From Acidimicrobiales bacterium (GTDB lineage Bacteria; Actinomycetota; Acidimicrobiia; Acidimicrobiales; SZUA-35), in NCBI GenBank assembly GCA_013003325.1, contig JABDJU010000041.1, positions 1 through 7,771 of the forward strand: a stretch of 7,771 bases of DNA, in the 5' to 3' direction. A model generated the notes under the pieces. The model was not told the origin of the DNA. It was given only the letters and a program-made list of their open reading frames with translations, and ran no database searches. Positions 6,401 through 7,771 of this stretch are shown here, piece by piece. Every line of letters begins with the position of its first letter. Positions within the stretch are counted from its first letter, which is position 1. The translations under genes and the position numbers were made by a program.

Positions 6401-7568
6401 CTGACCGCGGTCCGACCACACCCAGCGGGCCGCTTCGAAGATCGGTGGTCAGCGGCACCGACGGGAGAAACCCGACGCCGGTGACAAGGTCATCCACCAG
6501 GGCCGGCAACGGTCCGTCGTAGGACCAGGGTCGCTCACCCGACGCCACGTTCACCACGGCGAAGTCGTGGTGGTCGGGCCGGCGCTGCCAGAGCCGTTCA
6601 TCGAGGGTCTCGATTCGGCGGAGGCTCTCGGCCGGGTTCGGGTGGGACTCACGGAGATGGCGCGATTCGTTGTCCCGAACAGCAAGGAGCTGGGTCAGTG
6701 TTGCCTGCCGGGAGGCGTGCACGATGAGATCATGATTGGTGCGATCGCGGCGTACCCTCCGCCGACCCTCATACCAGCGGGCCAAAGCGGCGATCGGGCT
6801 CAGCAGAGCGAACAGCATGAAAACAGGTCGACCCAGCGCCAGGGCGATGATCACCGCCGCCGGTATCGGTGCTGCCAACGTGATCCAACCGATCGGCTGC
6901 GGCTCGGGCGGTGGTTCCGGCGCAGCCGGGACCACCACGGTGGTACGAGGAACGGGCGGCTCGACCCTTGGTGTGCGATGGACTGCGCCCCGCTCGGTCG
7001 GTTCTCGGTGCTGCGGAGCCCGCCACCGGGACAGCTGGAATCTGATATCGCCCAGGTTCAGGAAGACGTCGGAAGCGATCTCCAGCTCGACCTCAGACTC
7101 GACGAAGGTGTCGTTGGCGAACGCCGGGGTCGATCCGGGCAGCACTCGGAGGCTGTCGGGCAGCACGCCTATCCCGATCCGGGCCGTCGGTGAAAGACCT
7201 CGGCGCCACCCGCCGTCCTCGAAGTGATAGGTCCCGACGCCGAGAGACTCGCTGTGACCGCAACGACGTCCGGCGATCGTGTCGATACGCAGCACCGGCG
7301 CTACCTCGGGAGTGGAGTTACTACGGGGACGGTGGGCAGGATTCGAGATCAACGACCCGTGCACGACGCCGCAATTCTCTACCGGGGTCGATCCCGGGTG
7401 CACACGTCCATCGATCAACAACGGACCCGGCGGGAGTCCGAGAAGACGGGCCAGATCTGCGATCCGCATCGAGCTCCAGTCATCCAAGATCTCGACGTCG
7501 CGCGCAATGCCATCAGGTCGGTCTGTATCCCCACCGCACACCACCGCAACCCGCAAGAACCCCGCCAT
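3429..7568 (-). CDS. EssC/EccC-like FtsK/SpoIIIE ATPase with degenerate FHA-like domain
   Basis: A 1379-residue membrane ATPase resembling the coupling ATPase of type VII (ESX/WXG100) secretion. Numbering from ATG 7568: about 2-76 is a compact FtsK_SpoIIIE_N/ubiquitin-like domain; 93-182 is FHA-like but lacks the usual G-R-S-H phosphothreonine pocket; 183-224 is a Pro-rich linker; 225-246 and 248-263 are membrane spans. The first ATPase has Walker A GTTGAGKS (624-631), the segment DYKGGGAFDRC, Walker B LIVVVDEF (723-730) and RGRSLGIHMVLATQRP. The second has LLFGFDRATAAG (948-959) in place of a P-loop and VVVVEALG instead of a DE Walker B. The third has GSPGGRRS (1216-1223), with Arg for the P-loop Lys, and VVVDD (1276-1280). 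An upstream in-frame ATG at 7622 would add 18 Cys-containing residues unlike the family; I reject it. No WXG100 partner is seen, so what it moves is unknown. A DNA-translocase role is less likely given the EssC layout. Confidence 0.9.
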   Translation of the reverse strand: MAGFLRVAVVCGGDTDRPDGIARDVEILDDWSSMRIADLARLLGLPPGPLLIDGRVHPGSTPVENCGVVHGSLISNPAHRPRSNSTPEVAPVLRIDTIAGRRCGHSESLGVGTYHFEDGGWRRGLSPTARIGIGVLPDSLRVLPGSTPAFANDTFVESEVELEIASDVFLNLGDIRFQLSRWRAPQHREPTERGAVHRTPRVEPPVPRTTVVVPAAPEPPPEPQPIGWITLAAPIPAAVIIALALGRPVFMLFALLSPIAALARWYEGRRRVRRDRTNHDLIVHASRQATLTQLLAVRDNESRHLRESHPNPAESLRRIETLDERLWQRRPDHHDFAVVNVASGERPWSYDGPLPALVDDLVTGVGFLPSVPLTTDLRSGPLGVVGPRSEALAEMRGILLGLISNCGPADLSVSLVTSAGHQKAWDWLKWLPHLDQVATTPEEIDRMLDQRRHPLGTDPDSESVRLTVFVVDGTDLVHECLNLRQELGGGSAAAIVLADRADLLPASCRSIVTLDESGLVDILEVEGARRTMRATPNTVDLETARRAARNQAPLVDPEAVTADTQLPDAVSLVDVVGPLETDAITDSWRAAGVDPHPVFGLGRTATETLRLDLVRDGPHALVAGTTGAGKSELLRSLVVSMAVAHSAEHINFVLIDYKGGGAFDRCTDFPHTVAVVTDLDEHLGVRALRSLRAELNHRERLLRDTEASDLAGYRAKGGVLPRLIVVVDEFATLAFELPDFLDSLIDVAQRGRSLGIHMVLATQRPAGVIDAKIKSNTNLRICLRVADDADSLDVLGTRDAIGIPRSKPGRGFVRLGAGEVEQFQSAFTGARTSDVSRHEPRVRDFGLGDSAVVEESSGDGKTDLERALRAVAEAHEKAGIAQPRRPWLPALPTRIDPAALDDAIVELQSGQLGEVRAHSGSVAVGILDVPDEQQRRLLSIRLGGENALLFGFDRATAAGTLRAVTLRAMRTLPPDDLHIYVLDGGAAELKGLESAPAVGAYVSHDDDEELDRMLTLLEGIVAARTRARVASAAPTFDPAIVVVVEALGSLLERLHDGGGHATANRIAALFRESVSVGVSWIGTAAGDRQIPARMSTSVAVNLLQRLADPASVLAFGLRPRDLPTLEKSMVVDVRTGMVGVAAVCSPDELEEEIPELPTALNRPPAPLRRPPDRIAVSDLEAASDIVDDCLRVPVGLNSRDAEPEYLHLADRAVILGSPGGRRSATVASITALSMPALPLGSVVVVAGPDTPIVGGVERIDPDAALESRDLAGFTLVVVDDIAQVGPKAQAALTRFAADAGPGRWMVIGAKPSDLKAVSPLAAVLRSSHSGIAVNPTTADGAMLGAPFSTSQIAGLKRGHGLLVDRGTTTPILIVGPDPA

Positions 7569-7578
7569 AGCGCACCCG

Positions 7579-7584
7579 AAGGTA
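7579..7584 (-). promoter_or_regulatory. Candidate -10 (TACCTT) for the EssC-like ATPase gene
   Basis: On the minus strand TACCTT is followed by 10 nt and then ATG 7568. Initiation 6-8 nt after it would leave a leader of only 2-4 nt. No clear Shine-Dalgarno sequence precedes the ATG. This supports the 7568 start over the in-frame ATG at 7622, which lies upstream of this hexamer. Confidence 0.35.
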
Positions 7585-7608
7585 CAGGTGAGCTCGCCCC
7601 TGCACCTG
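7585..7608. promoter_or_regulatory. Inverted repeat CAGGTG-N12-CACCTG, possible operator
   Basis: Perfect 6-bp inverted arms (7585-7590 and 7603-7608) with half-site centres 18 bp apart. The repeat abuts the candidate -10 of the ATPase gene and covers its -35 region, a usual place for a repressor or activator dimer. It lies in the 117-bp gap between two divergent genes. Six-base arms can arise by chance. Confidence 0.3.
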
Positions 7609-7672
7609 AGGCTGCCGTCCATCCGCGGGTTGGGCCATGCTGCTCAGAGGGCAACTCTCAAAAGTCGCCGAT

Positions 7673-7678
7673 TACATT
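7673..7678 (+). promoter_or_regulatory. Candidate -10 (TACATT) for the hrpA-like gene
   Basis: TACATT fits TAnnnT and is separated by 7 nt from the GTG at 7686, placing a start site at or next to that codon. Only GAG precedes the GTG, too close to act as a Shine-Dalgarno. This is the plus-strand half of the divergent ATPase/helicase promoter region. Confidence 0.45.
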
Positions 7679-7685
7679 GATCGAG

Positions 7686-7771
7686 GTGTCCGGCGCGATC
7701 CCGTATCCAGAGGATCTCCCGATCAGCGCCCACCGGGCCACGATTCTGGAGACACTTCGGTCGTCGCAGGT
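7686..7771 (+). CDS. hrpA: HrpA-type DEAH-box ATP-dependent RNA helicase, N-terminal fragment
   Basis: The frame from GTG 7686 is open to the window edge and reads VSGAIPYPEDLPISAHRA, then TILETLRSSQV. This matches the segment just before the Walker A motif of HrpA-type helicases, whose family sequence is close to YPxxLPVSxxRxxIxxAIxxxQVVIVAGETGSGKT; the helicase motifs themselves lie beyond the window. HrpA proteins unwind or remodel RNA and act in mRNA processing and ribosome rescue. No ATG or GTG exists in this frame between 7620 and 7686 (only TTG 7677 and ATT 7671), so the roughly 70-80-residue N-terminal extension of E. coli and many actinobacterial HrpA proteins seems absent unless the gene starts further upstream without a usual codon. 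It is divergent from the EssC-like gene. The identification rests on 29 residues recalled from the family. Confidence 0.75.
   Translation, partial: MSGAIPYPEDLPISAHRATILETLRSSQ

Noticed and set aside
7569..7622. Upstream in-frame ATG at 7622 for the EssC-like gene
   Set aside because: The 18 extra residues contain three Cys and do not fit the N-terminal domain; no Shine-Dalgarno is present and the candidate -10 (7579-7584) lies downstream of this ATG.
7658..7771. Minus-strand frame entering from the right edge and ending in TGA at 7658-7660 (37 codons), which could look like an upstream operon partner of the ATPase
   Set aside because: The opposite strand reads as the conserved HrpA segment YPEDLPIS..., a better explanation; the minus frame resembles no family I know and uses two AGA codons.
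1..7771. Frequent CGATCG/GATC words as a possible modification or uptake signal
   Set aside because: They occur within many codon contexts (GAC GAT CGG, ATC GAT) in a GC-rich genome; enrichment cannot be judged without counting against a background model.

Overview
The window looks like a high-GC actinobacterial chromosome segment, with coding frames strongly biased to G or C at third positions. The gene content and the recurrent leaderless-type gene starts would suit an acidimicrobial or related lineage, but that placement is inference. All genes look chromosomal. I see no tRNA, rRNA, CRISPR array, transposase or phage gene.

Layout, left to right. (1) Positions 1-695, plus strand: most of a PF10118-type 'metal-dependent hydrolase', cut at its 5' end, with a ferritin-like di-iron ligand pattern. 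(2) 686-1318, minus: a DedA/VTT membrane protein whose 3' end overlaps gene 1 convergently by 10 bp. (3) 1391-2650, minus: an acyl-CoA dehydrogenase of the ACAD10/11-like type. (4) 2740-3390, plus: an FMN nitroreductase-family protein, divergent from the dehydrogenase across an 89-bp gap with inverted repeats. (5) 3429-7568, minus: a 1379-residue FtsK/SpoIIIE ATPase of EssC/EccC type (type VII secretion coupling ATPase). It has a small N-terminal domain, a degenerate FHA-like domain, two membrane spans and three ATPase-like modules, of which only the first keeps a canonical nucleotide site. (6) 7686-7771, plus: the first 28 codons of an HrpA-type DEAH-box RNA helicase, running off the right edge.

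The genes do not form one pathway. Genes 1, 3 and 4 fit lipid or redox metabolism, gene 2 envelope lipid transport, gene 6 RNA metabolism. The most unusual object is the EssC/EccC-like ATPase, which stands between housekeeping genes with no WXG100 substrate or other secretion component in view. A second theme is that four of the five visible gene starts have a TAnnnT hexamer 6-10 nt upstream and no convincing Shine-Dalgarno sequence, suggesting leaderless or near-leaderless transcripts.
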